Positions 28,556-38,250 of a stretch of DNA of 64,000 nt are shown here, piece by piece (the first letter of the stretch is position 1; every line of letters starts with the position of its first letter). The translations under genes were made by a program, and so were the position numbers. The stretch is from Chelativorans salis (GTDB lineage Bacteria; Pseudomonadota; Alphaproteobacteria; Rhizobiales; Rhizobiaceae), in the NCBI RefSeq assembly GCF_025336525.1, contig NZ_JAOCZP010000002.1, forward strand, positions 496,001-560,000. Direction: 5' to 3'. The notes below the pieces were generated by a model. It had not been told where the DNA came from. It did not search any database and worked only from the letters and a program-made list of their open reading frames with translations.

Positions 28556-28956
28556 AGACGATGACGGATACGAGCCAGAAGCCAGAGACGAACGATGCCG
28601 GGGCGGCCGAAGGCAGGCTTTCCACAGCCTCCGCCCTTCCGCAGGACGAGCTTGCGCGCATGACCGACGATATCATCGGTGCGCTGAAGACAGTCTACGA
28701 TCCGGAAATCCCGGCCGACATCTACGAACTCGGCCTGATCTACAAGATCGATATCGAGGACGACCGCTCGGTCAAGATCGACATGACGCTGACTGCGCCC
28801 GGCTGCCCTGTGGCCGGCGAAATGCCCGGCTGGGTGGAGAACGCCGTCCGTGCTGTCGAGGGCGTCGGCGATGTCGAGGTCAGCATGGTCTTCGACCCGC
28901 CGTGGACGCCCGACCGCATGTCGGAAGAGGCGCAGATCGCCATCGGCTGGTACTGA
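28552..28956 (+). CDS. SufT-like (MIP18/DUF59) Fe-S assembly protein
   Basis: A 134-residue protein with a variable N-terminal 35 residues and a MIP18/DUF59 domain: VYDPEIPADIYELGLIYKID, MTLTAPGCPVAGEMPGWVEN with the conserved reactive cysteine, then VEVSMVFDPPWTPDRMSEEA. Such proteins (SufT, PaaD, Fam96) act in cluster maturation or transfer. It overlaps the sufS stop by four bases, a standard place in rhizobial suf operons. Confidence 0.92.
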   Translation: MKTMTDTSQKPETNDAGAAEGRLSTASALPQDELARMTDDIIGALKTVYDPEIPADIYELGLIYKIDIEDDRSVKIDMTLTAPGCPVAGEMPGWVENAVRAVEGVGDVEVSMVFDPPWTPDRMSEEAQIAIGWY

Positions 28957-29054
28957 GGTGCAGACGGACGGTGCTTGCAACGCCCGCCTTTCTTGACCAT
29001 CTTTACAGAGAAGCCTTTCCGCGAGTCTTGACCTCGCCGTGAATGGAGAAATTT

Positions 29055-29441
29055 ATGGGCCGCTTTCAAGTCATCACCATAACGGATGCCGCCGCTTCCC
29101 GCGTGCGCGAGATCGTCGAGACGCGCGATGGTGCGCATGGCGTACGCGTGGGCATCAAGAAGGGCGGCTGCGCGGGCATGGAATACACTGTCGACCTGGT
29201 GAGTGAGCCCGACCCGAAGGACGACCATGTCGAGCATAGCGGCGCCCATGTCTATGTGGCGCCGGAAGCAGCCCTTTTCCTTCTCGGCACGGAGATGGAC
29301 TTCGAGGTGACGCGGCTCAGGACTGGCTTCACCTTCAAGAATCCCAACCAGAGTTCTGCTTGCGGCTGCGGCGAATCCGTCGAACTCAAGCCCGCCGACC
29401 TGAAGGCGCTGGCCGAGGCGCGTGCCGCAGGCGCGGCGTGA
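29055..29441 (+). CDS. sufA: SufA, A-type Fe-S carrier
   Basis: A 128-residue A-type carrier that passes clusters to target proteins. Three cluster-binding cysteines are visible: one in GIKKGGCAGMEYTVDLV and two in SSACGCGESVEL near the C-terminus. ATG 29055 (MGRFQVITITDAAASRV) is chosen because GGAG at 29045-29048 is six bases upstream; ATG 29043 is also in frame. It is the last gene of the suf cluster. The next gene is convergent, with its stop only two bases away and no terminator visible. Confidence 0.95.
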   Translation: MGRFQVITITDAAASRVREIVETRDGAHGVRVGIKKGGCAGMEYTVDLVSEPDPKDDHVEHSGAHVYVAPEAALFLLGTEMDFEVTRLRTGFTFKNPNQSSACGCGESVELKPADLKALAEARAAGAA

Positions 29442-29443
29442 GC

Positions 29444-29941
29444 TTAGTCGATCCAGACACCGTTTCGCCGGTGCCAATCGGCAATTGATTCTTCCGGGTA
29501 AAGCGCGAAGGTGGCGTCGCCCTCGCGTATATCCGGCTCGACCCAGCTTGCCTTGTATTTCAGCATGAGGTGCACGCTGCTCGGCGGCTTCGGAAGCTCG
29601 GTGTCGATGGCCGAAGCGAAGGGGTGGATGAGTTCCGGCCAGGTGGGATCGTAGAGCCACAGGGCCGAGCCGCACTCGCGGCAGAAGCGGCGCTCTCCGG
29701 TGGAAATCTCGCAGTGCGGACGTTCCTCATCCTCGATCTCGGCGCGGTAGAGGCCGAGATGCTCTTCGCCTTCGGCGGCAAGTGTCGATGACTGCGCGCC
29801 GAGATTGATCGCATATCCGCCGCCGCCCTGCTGCTTGCGGCAGATGCTGCAGTAACAGCGCTGATAGGGGACGGGCGTATGGCTTTCGACTTGAAACTTG
29901 ACTGCACCGCAGCGGCACGAGCCTTTCAGCGTCATGGGCAT
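29444..29941 (-). CDS. GFA-family (glutathione-dependent formaldehyde-activating-like) protein
   Basis: A 165-residue zinc-binding protein with the GFA/CENP-V fold. Zinc ligands are seen as GSCRCGAVKFQVES, QRCYCSICRKQQGGGGYAIN and RRFCRECGSALWLYDP. The name comes from one characterised enzyme; most members have no proven substrate. The start is ATG 29941 (MPMTLKGSC) with AGGGA upstream; an in-frame start at 29968 adds nine residues. It is convergent with sufA and divergent from the TfoX-domain gene. Confidence 0.88.
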   Translation of the reverse strand: MPMTLKGSCRCGAVKFQVESHTPVPYQRCYCSICRKQQGGGGYAINLGAQSSTLAAEGEEHLGLYRAEIEDEERPHCEISTGERRFCRECGSALWLYDPTWPELIHPFASAIDTELPKPPSSVHLMLKYKASWVEPDIREGDATFALYPEESIADWHRRNGVWID

Positions 29942-30053
29942 GGTTGTATCCCTGAAGGAGCGAACCATGGGAGCTTAAGGCGGAAAACACGCTCTGTCAG
30001 CGGATGTTGCAAAGTCACCTGACAGCCGCTGCGGACAATGGCATTCTCACAGG

Positions 30054-30377
30054 ATGACTGACGACGATATCCGCGACCTCTTTGCCGGCCTGGGACCGGT
30101 CACGATCAAGCGAATGTTCGGCGGCAAGGGCATCTATCACCAAGGCGTGGTCTTCGCGCTCGAGGTGGACGGTGAAATCCTGCTGAAAGCTGATGCGCTG
30201 AGTGCTTCTGAGTTCGTGGCCGCGGGAAGCCGGCAGTGGGTTTATACCGGCCATCCCGGCCGCAAGCCGACGGCGATGCCCTACTGGTCGATCCCCGAGA
30301 GCGCAATCGACGATCCCGATGAGATGGCGCTATGGTCGCGGCGCGCCTATGAGGCGGGATTGCGCGCGAGAAAGTAG
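30054..30377 (+). CDS. TfoX N-terminal domain protein
   Basis: A 107-residue protein with only the TfoX/Sxy N-terminal domain: LFAGLGPVTIKRMFGGKGIY followed by FALEVDGEILLKADALSASE. In gamma-proteobacteria full-length TfoX promotes competence genes, but stand-alone N-domain proteins have no proven role. It is convergent with the helicase gene, 19 bases apart. Confidence 0.85.
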   Translation: MTDDDIRDLFAGLGPVTIKRMFGGKGIYHQGVVFALEVDGEILLKADALSASEFVAAGSRQWVYTGHPGRKPTAMPYWSIPESAIDDPDEMALWSRRAYEAGLRARK

Positions 30378-30396
30378 AGTGGATGGGGCTGAAGCC

Positions 30397-31848
30397 TCAG
30401 ACCTTCCCGTGCACCTTCATGAAGTCAGGAATGTCGTCGCCGAAACCGACCGGAGCGCTGGTGTCTTCTCTTTCCTGCTTAGGGGCAGGTTTCTTCTGCT
30501 CAGCTTCGTTGGAGGATTTGATCGCATCCTTGCGTCGGCGCCGGTCCTCCGCCGGCTTCGGCGCGGCCTCGTCAGGGCGCTTGGCCTTTTCGGGTGCCGT
30601 TCTGCGGCCGCCACGCGCTCGTTCGCCGCGCCCCGTACGGCCCCGCCGGGGCCGTTCTTCGGCCTCGTCTTCCGCCGTGAGCGTGGAAAGATCGCCGTCG
30701 AGCCACGCGATCTCCTGGCCAATCAGCTTCTCGATACCCGCTACATACTTCTTGTCGGCGCGGGTGACGATGGTGAAGGCCTTGCCGGAGCGGCCCGCGC
30801 GGCCCGTGCGGCCGATGCGGTGCACATAGTCTTCGGCGTGCGTCGGCACATCGAAATTGAAGACATGGCTCACGGCGGGGATGTCGAGGCCGCGCGCGGC
30901 AACGTCTGAAGCGACGAGCAGCTTGAGATTCCCCTTGCGGAAATTTTCCAGCATCATCATGCGTGCGCGCTGGTCCATGTCGCCATGCAGTGCGCCGGCG
31001 TCGAACTCATGACGCGCCAGTGAACGGAAGAGCGTGGCCACCTCGGTCTTGCGGTTGCAGAAGATGATGGCGTTCTTCACCTCGTCGCCTTCGGCGCGGA
31101 TGAGCTCCCTCAGGCGCTCGCGCTTCGCCCACGGCTTAGAACCGGCCTTGACGAGGCGCTGGGTGATGTTGACCGCCGCCGTCGCCGGCCGCGATACCTC
31201 GACGCGCACCGGCGCCTGCAGGAACTGCTGCGTGAGCTTTGTGATCTCCGGCGGCATGGTGGCGGAGAAGAACAGCGTCTGCCGCGTGAAGGGGATGAGC
31301 TTGCAGATACGCTCGATATCGGGGATGAAGCCCATGTCGAGCATGCGGTCCGCCTCGTCGATGACGAGGATGTCGACGCCCGTGAGCAAAAGCTTGCCGC
31401 GCTCGAAATGGTCGAGCAGGCGGCCGGGCGTGGCGATGAGCACGTCGGCACCGCGTTCGAGCTTGCGTTCCTGCTCATCGAAGGAAACACCGCCGATCAG
31501 AAGCGCGATGTTGAGCCGGTGGTTCTTGCCGTATTTGACGAAATTCTCTTCCACCTGAGCGGCGAGTTCGCGCGTCGGCTCCAGGATCAGCGTGCGCGGC
31601 ATGCGGGCGCGGGCCCGCCCGCGCTCCAGCCTGGTGAGCATGGGCAGCACGAACGAGGCCGTCTTTCCCGTGCCGGTTTGGGCAATGCCCAGCACGTCCT
31701 TGCCTTCAAGCGCATGCGGGATGGCGCCGGCCTGGATGGGCGTGGGTTCGGTGTAGCCGGCGTCGCTGACGGCCGAAAGGACCTTCGGCGACAGGCCGAG
31801 GTCTGCGAAGGTCACAGCGTCCTGTGCGGTTTCTTGGTCTATTGACAC
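30397..31848 (-). CDS. DEAD-box RNA helicase, RhlE-like
   Basis: A 483-residue ATP-dependent RNA helicase. The Q motif is FADLGLSPKVLSAVSDAGYT, motif I AQTGTGKTASFVLPML, motif II VIDEADRMLDMGF, motif III FSATMPPEI, and motif VI YVHRIGRTGRAGRSG. After about residue 385 comes a basic, Arg/Lys/Glu-rich tail that probably binds RNA. It probably acts in ribosome assembly or RNA turnover and cold adaptation. The start is GTG 31848. The gene is followed by nadK upstream on the same strand, 127 bases away. Confidence 0.93.
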   Translation of the reverse strand: MSIDQETAQDAVTFADLGLSPKVLSAVSDAGYTEPTPIQAGAIPHALEGKDVLGIAQTGTGKTASFVLPMLTRLERGRARARMPRTLILEPTRELAAQVEENFVKYGKNHRLNIALLIGGVSFDEQERKLERGADVLIATPGRLLDHFERGKLLLTGVDILVIDEADRMLDMGFIPDIERICKLIPFTRQTLFFSATMPPEITKLTQQFLQAPVRVEVSRPATAAVNITQRLVKAGSKPWAKRERLRELIRAEGDEVKNAIIFCNRKTEVATLFRSLARHEFDAGALHGDMDQRARMMMLENFRKGNLKLLVASDVAARGLDIPAVSHVFNFDVPTHAEDYVHRIGRTGRAGRSGKAFTIVTRADKKYVAGIEKLIGQEIAWLDGDLSTLTAEDEAEERPRRGRTGRGERARGGRRTAPEKAKRPDEAAPKPAEDRRRRKDAIKSSNEAEQKKPAPKQEREDTSAPVGFGDDIPDFMKVHGKV

Positions 31849-31975
31849 GTATCGATTGTCTTTGCTGCTCTATGCGTTACGGCGGATGCCTCGCGCTCCG
31901 GCCGGGCTCATGCCCACGACCTCAAGACGGGGCCTAAGGCGTGGTGCGCGTAATGTCAACAGCGTGCGTAACGGG

Positions 31976-32749
31976 CTAGTAACGGAACTGTTCCGCCAGG
32001 ATGCGCTCGTTCCACGAATGGCTGGCGTCGAAGAGGATGGTGGCGGTCATGTCATGGGATTCATGCACACGCACCGACACCACCGATTTTATCTCCGTGT
32101 GATCGGCGACGGCGTTGACCGGCCGCTTTTCCGGCTCCAGCACCGTCAGGTCGACGGTCGCCTGGTTGGACAGAAGCGCACCACGCCAGCGCCGCGGCCG
32201 AAAGGGACTGACCGGGGTAAGCGCCAGAAGCGGCGCATCGAGCGGCAGGATCGGCCCGTGCGCGGACAGATTGTAGGCGGTGGAGCCGGCGGGCGTGGCC
32301 ACCATGACGCCGTCGCAGATCAATTCGTCGAGCCGCACCTTGCCATCGATGGCAATGCGGATTTTCGCCGCCTGATAGGACTGGCGCAGGAGTGATACCT
32401 CGTTGATGGCGAGCGCCTTCGATACTTCGCCCTCCATGTCGGTGACGGTCATCTCCAGCGGCCGGACGGTTTCGGCGATGGCCTCGGTGATGCGCTCGCG
32501 CAGACCCTCCTCGCGATACTCGTTCATGAGGAAGCCGATCGTGCCGCGGTTCATGCCGTAGATCTTCTTGCCCGAGCCCATCGTCTCGCGCAGGGTGTGC
32601 AGCATGAAGCCGTCGCCGCCGAGGGCGACGATAATGTCGGCGTTCTCCGGCCGTTCCTGACCGTAGAGCACGGAAAGCCTGGCGGCCGCCTTCTGGGCGT
32701 CATCCGTGTTCGCCGAAACGAAGGCAAGGGCGAGTTGCGGCTGAGTCAT
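31976..32749 (-). CDS. nadK: NAD kinase
   Basis: Phosphorylates NAD to NADP. It has 257 residues with the catalytic IIVALGGDGFMLHTLR (GGDG), YGMNRGTIGFLMNEY, AINEVSLLRQSYQAA (NE motif) and CDGVMVATPAGSTAYNLSAH. ATG 32749 (MTQPQLALAF) fits relatives; the frame continues upstream through the tRNA-Thr gene and is not coding there. Length matches rhizobial NadK. Confidence 0.95.
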   Translation of the reverse strand: MTQPQLALAFVSANTDDAQKAAARLSVLYGQERPENADIIVALGGDGFMLHTLRETMGSGKKIYGMNRGTIGFLMNEYREEGLRERITEAIAETVRPLEMTVTDMEGEVSKALAINEVSLLRQSYQAAKIRIAIDGKVRLDELICDGVMVATPAGSTAYNLSAHGPILPLDAPLLALTPVSPFRPRRWRGALLSNQATVDLTVLEPEKRPVNAVADHTEIKSVVSVRVHESHDMTATILFDASHSWNERILAEQFRY

Positions 32750-32892
32750 GTGCGGCGCGTGGTTCCGTTGCTGGCCGAAGAGAGACAACGGGTAGCACGC
32801 GCTTTGCGGATCTGCAAAGCGGCTCCGGGCGGTACCTCTGCTGGTGGAGGCCAGCCGAATCTGCGCTACGAAACGGGGTGCGATTTGAGATG

Positions 32893-32968
<76 letters not shown>

Positions 32969-33315
32969 ACGGCCGTGCGCATAGCACAATCGGCGATGGA
33001 GTAAAACGATTCTCATTACCGGCTACGCACCGGATCTCTTGCGGCTGAAAGGAGACATAGGCAGCGGTGAAAAGCACCAAAAGGGCATCGATCATGCAGG
33101 CGAGCTGCGGCCAGATCAGTATCAGGCTCTCCGAAAGCGGCAGGGGCGCACCCAAAGTGCAAAGGCGATGCCCAACGAACGCGTCGCCGGATTAAGCAAA
33201 GCGACCGTCATCTCACCGTAAATTAGAACCAATGTGGCAGCAATTCGACAGAAATATTGCGGGATTTAATCTTTGGTGAGCGGCTTCGTGGAAGGCCGAA
33301 GGCTGGCGCTCATCC
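32969..33315 (-). other. Gap without a supportable gene
   Basis: Between the tRNA-Thr gene and the end of rlmB. A minus-strand frame from ATG 33155 encodes a short hydrophobic stretch ([15 protein letters not shown]) but runs into the tRNA, so it is not called. It presumably holds the tRNA promoter. No repeat or terminator is evident. Confidence 0.5.
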
Positions 33316-34152
33316 TCACCTTTCCGAACGCCGCCGGGCGGCGTAGAGCGAGACGGCGGCGGCGTTCGAGACGTTGAGGGAGCGGATGGGACCGGGCATG
33401 TCGAGGCGGGCGAGCGCGTTGACGGTCTGGCGTGTCTTTTGCCGTAATCCTTTGCCTTCCGCGCCAAGTACTAGGGCGAGCTTGCCGTCCTTAATCGTCT
33501 CTTCCAGCGTTTGCAGTCCCTCCGAATCAAGACCGACGGTATAAAATCCCGCCGCGTGCAGTTCCCCGAGGGCGTCGGCCAGATTGCGTACGGCGATATG
33601 ATCGATGTGCTCCAGGGCGCCGGAGGCCGCCTTGGCGAGCACGCCCGATTCGGCCGGGCTGTGGCGGGCGGTTGTCACCAGCGCGTCGACACCGAAGGCG
33701 ACGGCCGAGCGCATGATGGCGCCGACATTGTGCGGGTCCGTCACCTGGTCGAGCACAAGAACGAGGGATGCGTCGCCGAGCGCGGAAAGCGGCTTGGGCG
33801 CGCGTGCCTTCGCCTCGATCAGGACGCCCTGGTGCACGGCCTCGGTGCCCGTCAGCGCGTCTATCGCCTTCGGCTCCACCTCCTCAGCGGGAAAGGGCAG
33901 GGCGGAAAGATCGCCCAGCCCGAGCCGCTGCGCGGCATTGCGTGTAACCAGCATGCGGTGGACCGTGCGGGCGGGGTTGTCGAGGGCGGCGCGCACAGTG
34001 TGCAAGCCGTAAAGACGCACGAGGCCTTCGGGGACGCTCGCCGCCGGCAGCGCGCCGCGCGGGTGCTGCACTTGATGCGTGCGCTGGCGGTGGGCCCGGC
34101 GCAGGCGGGCGTAGTGGCTGTCTTTGGGTGTTCCGGGCTTGTCGTCGCTCAT
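33316..34152 (-). CDS. rlmB: 23S rRNA 2'-O-methyltransferase RlmB-type (SpoU/TrmH family)
   Basis: A 278-residue SPOUT methyltransferase that probably methylates G2251 of 23S rRNA. The N-terminal substrate-binding domain begins LVRLYGLHTVRAALDNPART. The catalytic knot shows LVLDQVTDPHNVGAIMRSAV (motif 1), ALVLGAEGKGLRQKTRQTVN (motif 2) and PGPIRSLNVSNAAAVSLYAA (motif 3). The basic leader (residues 1-43) is typical of alphaproteobacterial copies. It could act on a neighbouring rRNA site. Confidence 0.92.
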   Translation of the reverse strand: MSDDKPGTPKDSHYARLRRAHRQRTHQVQHPRGALPAASVPEGLVRLYGLHTVRAALDNPARTVHRMLVTRNAAQRLGLGDLSALPFPAEEVEPKAIDALTGTEAVHQGVLIEAKARAPKPLSALGDASLVLVLDQVTDPHNVGAIMRSAVAFGVDALVTTARHSPAESGVLAKAASGALEHIDHIAVRNLADALGELHAAGFYTVGLDSEGLQTLEETIKDGKLALVLGAEGKGLRQKTRQTVNALARLDMPGPIRSLNVSNAAAVSLYAARRRSER

Positions 34153-34348
34153 CGGGCTCCTATAGCCGAGGCGCGGGCGTACGCCTATCGCAGAAAGAGG
34201 AGGTGGCGCGAATTTCCCGTCGAATGCCTATCATGCTGTTGACAGTGCCCAACGTCATCGCCATAAGGCGTCGCGGAAAACGGGTGTGCCATTGAATGGT
34301 TGCGCCGGCTTTCCCAAATAACTCGCTGTACGATTCCGGCGACGGTAC

Positions 34349-34433
34349 GGAGGGGTGTCCGAGTGGTTAAAGGAGACGGACTGTAAATCCGTTGGCTATG
34401 CCTACGCTGGTTCGAATCCAGCCCCCTCCACCA
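34349..34433 (+). tRNA. tRNA-Tyr (GTA anticodon)
   Basis: An 85-nt class II tRNA with a long variable arm. The acceptor GGAGGGG pairs with CCCCTCC; the anticodon loop CTGTAAA contains GTA; the T-arm is CTGGTTCGAATCCAG; CCA is encoded. It is followed 107 bases later by tRNA-Gly, with two stem-loops in the spacer (34441-34483 and 34503-34529) that may guide processing. Confidence 0.98.
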
Positions 34434-34540
34434 TCCTGCGCCTTCGGGTGGGCACCACAGAAAAGTGGACTGACGACCGAAGGCGGATCTAGGTGTTGGA
34501 GTGCCCTCCAAAACTCAGTAAAGGAGGGCTGTATCCTTCT

Positions 34541-34614
34541 GCGGGTATAGCTCAATGGTAGAGCAGCAGCCTTCCAAGCTGAATATGCGGGTTCGATTCC
34601 CGCTACCCGCTCCA
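34541..34614 (+). tRNA. tRNA-Gly (TCC anticodon)
   Basis: A 74-nt cloverleaf. The acceptor GCGGGTA pairs with TACCCGC; the anticodon loop CTTCCAA gives TCC; the T-arm is GCGGGTTCGATTCCCGC; CCA is encoded. The DNA just downstream is a patchwork of gene remnants, as is common next to tRNA genes used as integration sites, but no duplicated tRNA 3' end was seen. Confidence 0.98.
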
Positions 34615-34739
34615 GCCTGCGTCGTTCCATTCCCAATGCCTTGCCTACTTGTCCGGCTATGACAGTCCGACATCATATTGGTGCCTGCGGCCGTCACTAT
34701 CGTTAACCATTCATTTTCCCCAGATCAGCCAGGCTGCCG

Positions 34740-35021
34740 ATGATTCGGAGCTTCTGGGGAGTTGTTGCTGTGAGCGTTTTGGTGTTCCCGCTGTATCGTC
34801 AACGAGATCTGGTAAACAAAGTCGTGGAAGGCCTGTCAAAGCGCCACCACAACGAAGCTAACCTTTACTGGCGCGGGATGGCCAAGCAGCTGCTCGCACA
34901 CCTCACAGCTTCCGGAGTTGCCGTGGAACCGGCGCAAGAGCAAATCCGAATGCTGTTTTATACGGCCCTGGATGAGATGCAGACAGCATCCTTGCACGCT
35001 TCCGAAAACACTCGGCAATAG
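34740..35021 (+). CDS. DUF6074 family protein
   Basis: A 93-residue protein reading VLVFPLYRQRDLVNKVVEGL, then ANLYWRGMAKQLLAHLTASG and a final helix with LFYTALDEMQ. The FPL-x-RQR-x-LV start and the YWR motif are recognised as the DUF6074 pattern, a small protein family of rhizobial genomes with no known function, often in accessory DNA. The start is uncertain: ATG 34740 includes a short hydrophobic lead; GTG 34770 is also possible. Neighbouring genes are decayed, so this one may be a relic too. Confidence 0.65.
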   Translation: MIRSFWGVVAVSVLVFPLYRQRDLVNKVVEGLSKRHHNEANLYWRGMAKQLLAHLTASGVAVEPAQEQIRMLFYTALDEMQTASLHASENTRQ

Positions 35022-35261
35022 GACCCGATCCGCCTACTGATTACGAAACCGAAGGTAGTAGCGCGTTTCGTGTCGCGCACTGGCTGCGAGCTTCGACCGC
35101 AACGATGGCGGTCACTTTCAGCACGAGAAATCGAGGCCGATGTCGCGCCCACGGCATCCGCGCGGGCACGACATCTAGTCCCGTCAGTTCTGTCCCGCCG
35201 TGAAGAAACCGGAGCCAACGGATTCGTTGTCTTCTCCGTATCACCGGTGCCCCAGAAGTAA

Positions 35262-35402
35262 GGCCAGATCTGGCAAATAACTCCTCGTGTAATGACTGAC
35301 GCGCTGGCGGCTGGCGGCGAGGAAGCAAAGCGCGCGTTTGAGGCCATGATGACCATGAAGAAAATCGACGTCGCCGCGATCGAGGCAGCACGGCGCGGGT
35401 GA
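35262..35402 (+). pseudogene. C-terminal remnant of a VOC/PhnB-like protein
   Basis: The frame GQIWQITPRVMTDALAAGGE continues EAKRAFEAMMTMKKIDVAAI and ends EAARRG-stop at 35402. This is the typical C-terminus of PhnB / 3-demethylubiquinone methyltransferase-like VOC proteins, which end W-Q-I-x-P-R then M-M-x-M-x-K-I-D-I-A-x-I-E-A-A. Just before it, codon 35259-35261 is TAA where a tyrosine (K-Y-G) would be expected, and no upstream domain can be recognised. It is therefore a truncated, inactivated fragment. Confidence 0.7.
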
Positions 35403-35417
35403 CGCTTTTCCGCGTCT

Positions 35418-35745
35418 TGCGTGCCCACTCGCCACCGTGATGTTCGTCGCGCCCCGAGACCAGCTCGAGCACCTGCACCGTATAGTCGGCAGTGTCAAAC
35501 TTCGCGGCGCGCGCCTTGGATGGGAGGAATTGCGCGGCCGGGATGAGGATCAGGATGCCGTTGGCGGCGATCCACGGCACGCGCCTGAGCTTCACGCCGA
35601 TCAGCCCGGCCTGGCGGTCCTTCGCCGGCGCGAAGCCGAAGCCTCTCACCGCCGCCAACGCAGGGATCAGCGGCAGGAAGCCGCGGCCTTCTTGGAACCA
35701 GCAGTGCGCTGAGGGCTGCAGCCAGTCGCCGACAAGGGGCTTGTT
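35418..35745 (-). pseudogene. Decayed small membrane-protein gene
   Basis: A minus-strand frame reads LVGDWLQ at about 35740, then RGFGFAPAKDRQAGLIGVKL, VPWIAANGILILIPAAQFLP and KFDTADYTVQVLELVSG. At a GGGG run (about 35452-35455) it leaves frame; removing one base continues as GATNITVAS, which suits a second hydrophobic segment. The frame then runs into the VOC remnant on the opposite strand. I read this as a frameshifted and 3'-truncated gene for a small uncharacterised membrane protein. No family name can be assigned. Confidence 0.4.
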
Positions 35746-35814
35746 TTTTGCGGTCTTTGCCGCTAATCGCCCGGCAACTGAAATCGAAAATCACGCCGCC
35801 CAAGGAAAATTGAG

Positions 35815-36990
<1,176 letters not shown>

Positions 36991-37021
36991 CAGTCGCGAT
37001 TACATGCGACTGGTGAACAAG

Positions 37022-37044
37022 GGGCGGCTTCGGCCGCCCTTTTT
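37022..37044 (+). terminator. Rho-independent terminator of tuf copy 1
   Basis: The perfect 7-bp stem GGGCGGC-TTCG-GCCGCCC has a stable UUCG tetraloop and is followed directly by TTTTT. It lies 32 bases after the tuf stop. Confidence 0.92.
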
Positions 37045-37110
37045 GTTTGATTGGCGCGGAAGCAACCCCCACATTGCGCTATGGTGGTGGGTCCTCGGAA
37101 GGAAAACGCG

Positions 37111-37572
37111 ATGAAGAAGGATGTGCCGAGCCTGTATGACTGGGCAGGCGGCGGCGAAGCCTTTAACCGGCTGACGGAGGTTTTCTACGCAAAGGTGCTG
37201 CAGGATCCTCTTCTCGAGCCGGTATTCCGCAACATGTCCGACGATCACCCGCAGCACAGGACCGCCTTTATCGGCGAGGTGTTCGGCGGACCGGCGGCCA
37301 CCGCGAAATGATTGCACATCACCTGAACCGGCATTTGACGGAGGGGCAGCGTCGCCGCTGGATCGAGCTGCTCCAGGACGCGGCCGATGCGGTCGAACTG
37401 CCGGAGGATCCCGAGTTCCGCTCTGCCTTCATGGCTTACGTCGAATGGGGGCACCCGATTGGCGAAGTTCAACTCTAATCGGAAGCCGGGTTACGAGCCT
37501 GCCGATGAACCGATGCCCGAATGGGGCTGGGGCGTGCCGGGCGGCCCGTATCAGCCGCAGTCCGGTTCCTGA
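37111..37572 (+). pseudogene. Group II truncated haemoglobin gene, broken by two lesions
   Basis: From ATG 37111 (GGAAGGAAAA upstream) the frame reads SLYDWAGGGEAFNRLTEVFY, then VFRNMSDDHPQHRTAFIGEV and FGG, then stops at 37311. The haem-pocket region resumes in another frame, GGHREMIAHHLNRHLTEGQR then RRWIELLQDAADAVELPEDP; roughly seven codons expected between FGGP and GGH are missing, out of frame. That frame stops at 37477, but a G-run (GGGGG, about 37446-37450) with one base removed continues TRLAKFNSNRKPGYEPADEP and MPEWGWGVPGGPYQPQSGS to the stop at 37572. Such globins bind O2 or NO. Two separate lesions argue for real decay rather than one sequencing error. Confidence 0.85.
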
Positions 37573-37698
37573 GTGTGGATTTGGCACCGCTGGCGGCAAA
37601 GAACACCGACCTGCCTATATTGGGTGCAAAGATACTTTACAGATAGGATGGAAATCCTTAGGAAGCGCCTGCCCGTAGCGCGCTGAGCGCAGGCGAGA

Positions 37699-37774
<76 letters not shown>

Positions 37775-37811
37775 CCTTCGTTTCGGGTCCCACGATTGCC
37801 GACAAAGGCCC

Positions 37812-37840
37812 TTGCGTAGGGGAAAGATTGGCACTATGTA
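37812..37840 (+). promoter_or_regulatory. Candidate promoter for secE-nusG
   Basis: TTGCGT (37812-37817) and TATGTA (37835-37840) are spaced by 17 bases in the 242-bp gap between tRNA-Trp and secE. Hexamer agreement is moderate. It could drive secE-nusG and the downstream L11 genes, which have no other clear promoter before them. Confidence 0.4.
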
Positions 37841-38016
37841 GGGAACGGACACGGTGCGTGGAGCCGGGGAACGGCTTTACGCGCCTTTGTCGCGCGTCTG
37901 GAGCAAGGTGGCGATTCGCAGGGCCGGCTTCGCATCGTGCCCAGGTTTCCGCATGGGTGCGACACGCGGCAAGAGAACCGGGATTTCCCGGCGCTTCAAG
38001 ATATATAGAGCGATAG

Positions 38017-38220
38017 ATGGCGTCTAAGACCACGAACCCTTTCACGTTTCTGCAGCAGGTACGGGCCGAAACGGCGAAGGTGACATGGCCGTCGCGGAGG
38101 GAAACATTGATTTCCACCGTCATGGTGCTTGCATTCGCCGCCTTGGCCGCGCTCTTCTTTTTTGCCGCTGACCAGGTGATGTCGTGGGCAATCGAACTGA
38201 TTCTGCAGATCGGCTCTTGA
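38017..38220 (+). CDS. secE: SecE, preprotein translocase subunit
   Basis: A 67-residue single-span SecE. It has the amphipathic FLQQVRAETAKVTWPSRRET, whose VTWPSRxE segment is the family signature, and one C-terminal membrane helix (LAALFFFAADQVMSWAIELI). It stabilises SecY in the inner membrane. It is followed 30 bases later by nusG, its universal partner in gene order. Confidence 0.96.
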   Translation: MASKTTNPFTFLQQVRAETAKVTWPSRRETLISTVMVLAFAALAALFFFAADQVMSWAIELILQIGS

Positions 38221-38250
38221 ACGGCGGCGGCACAGGGAGAATTTTTTGAA

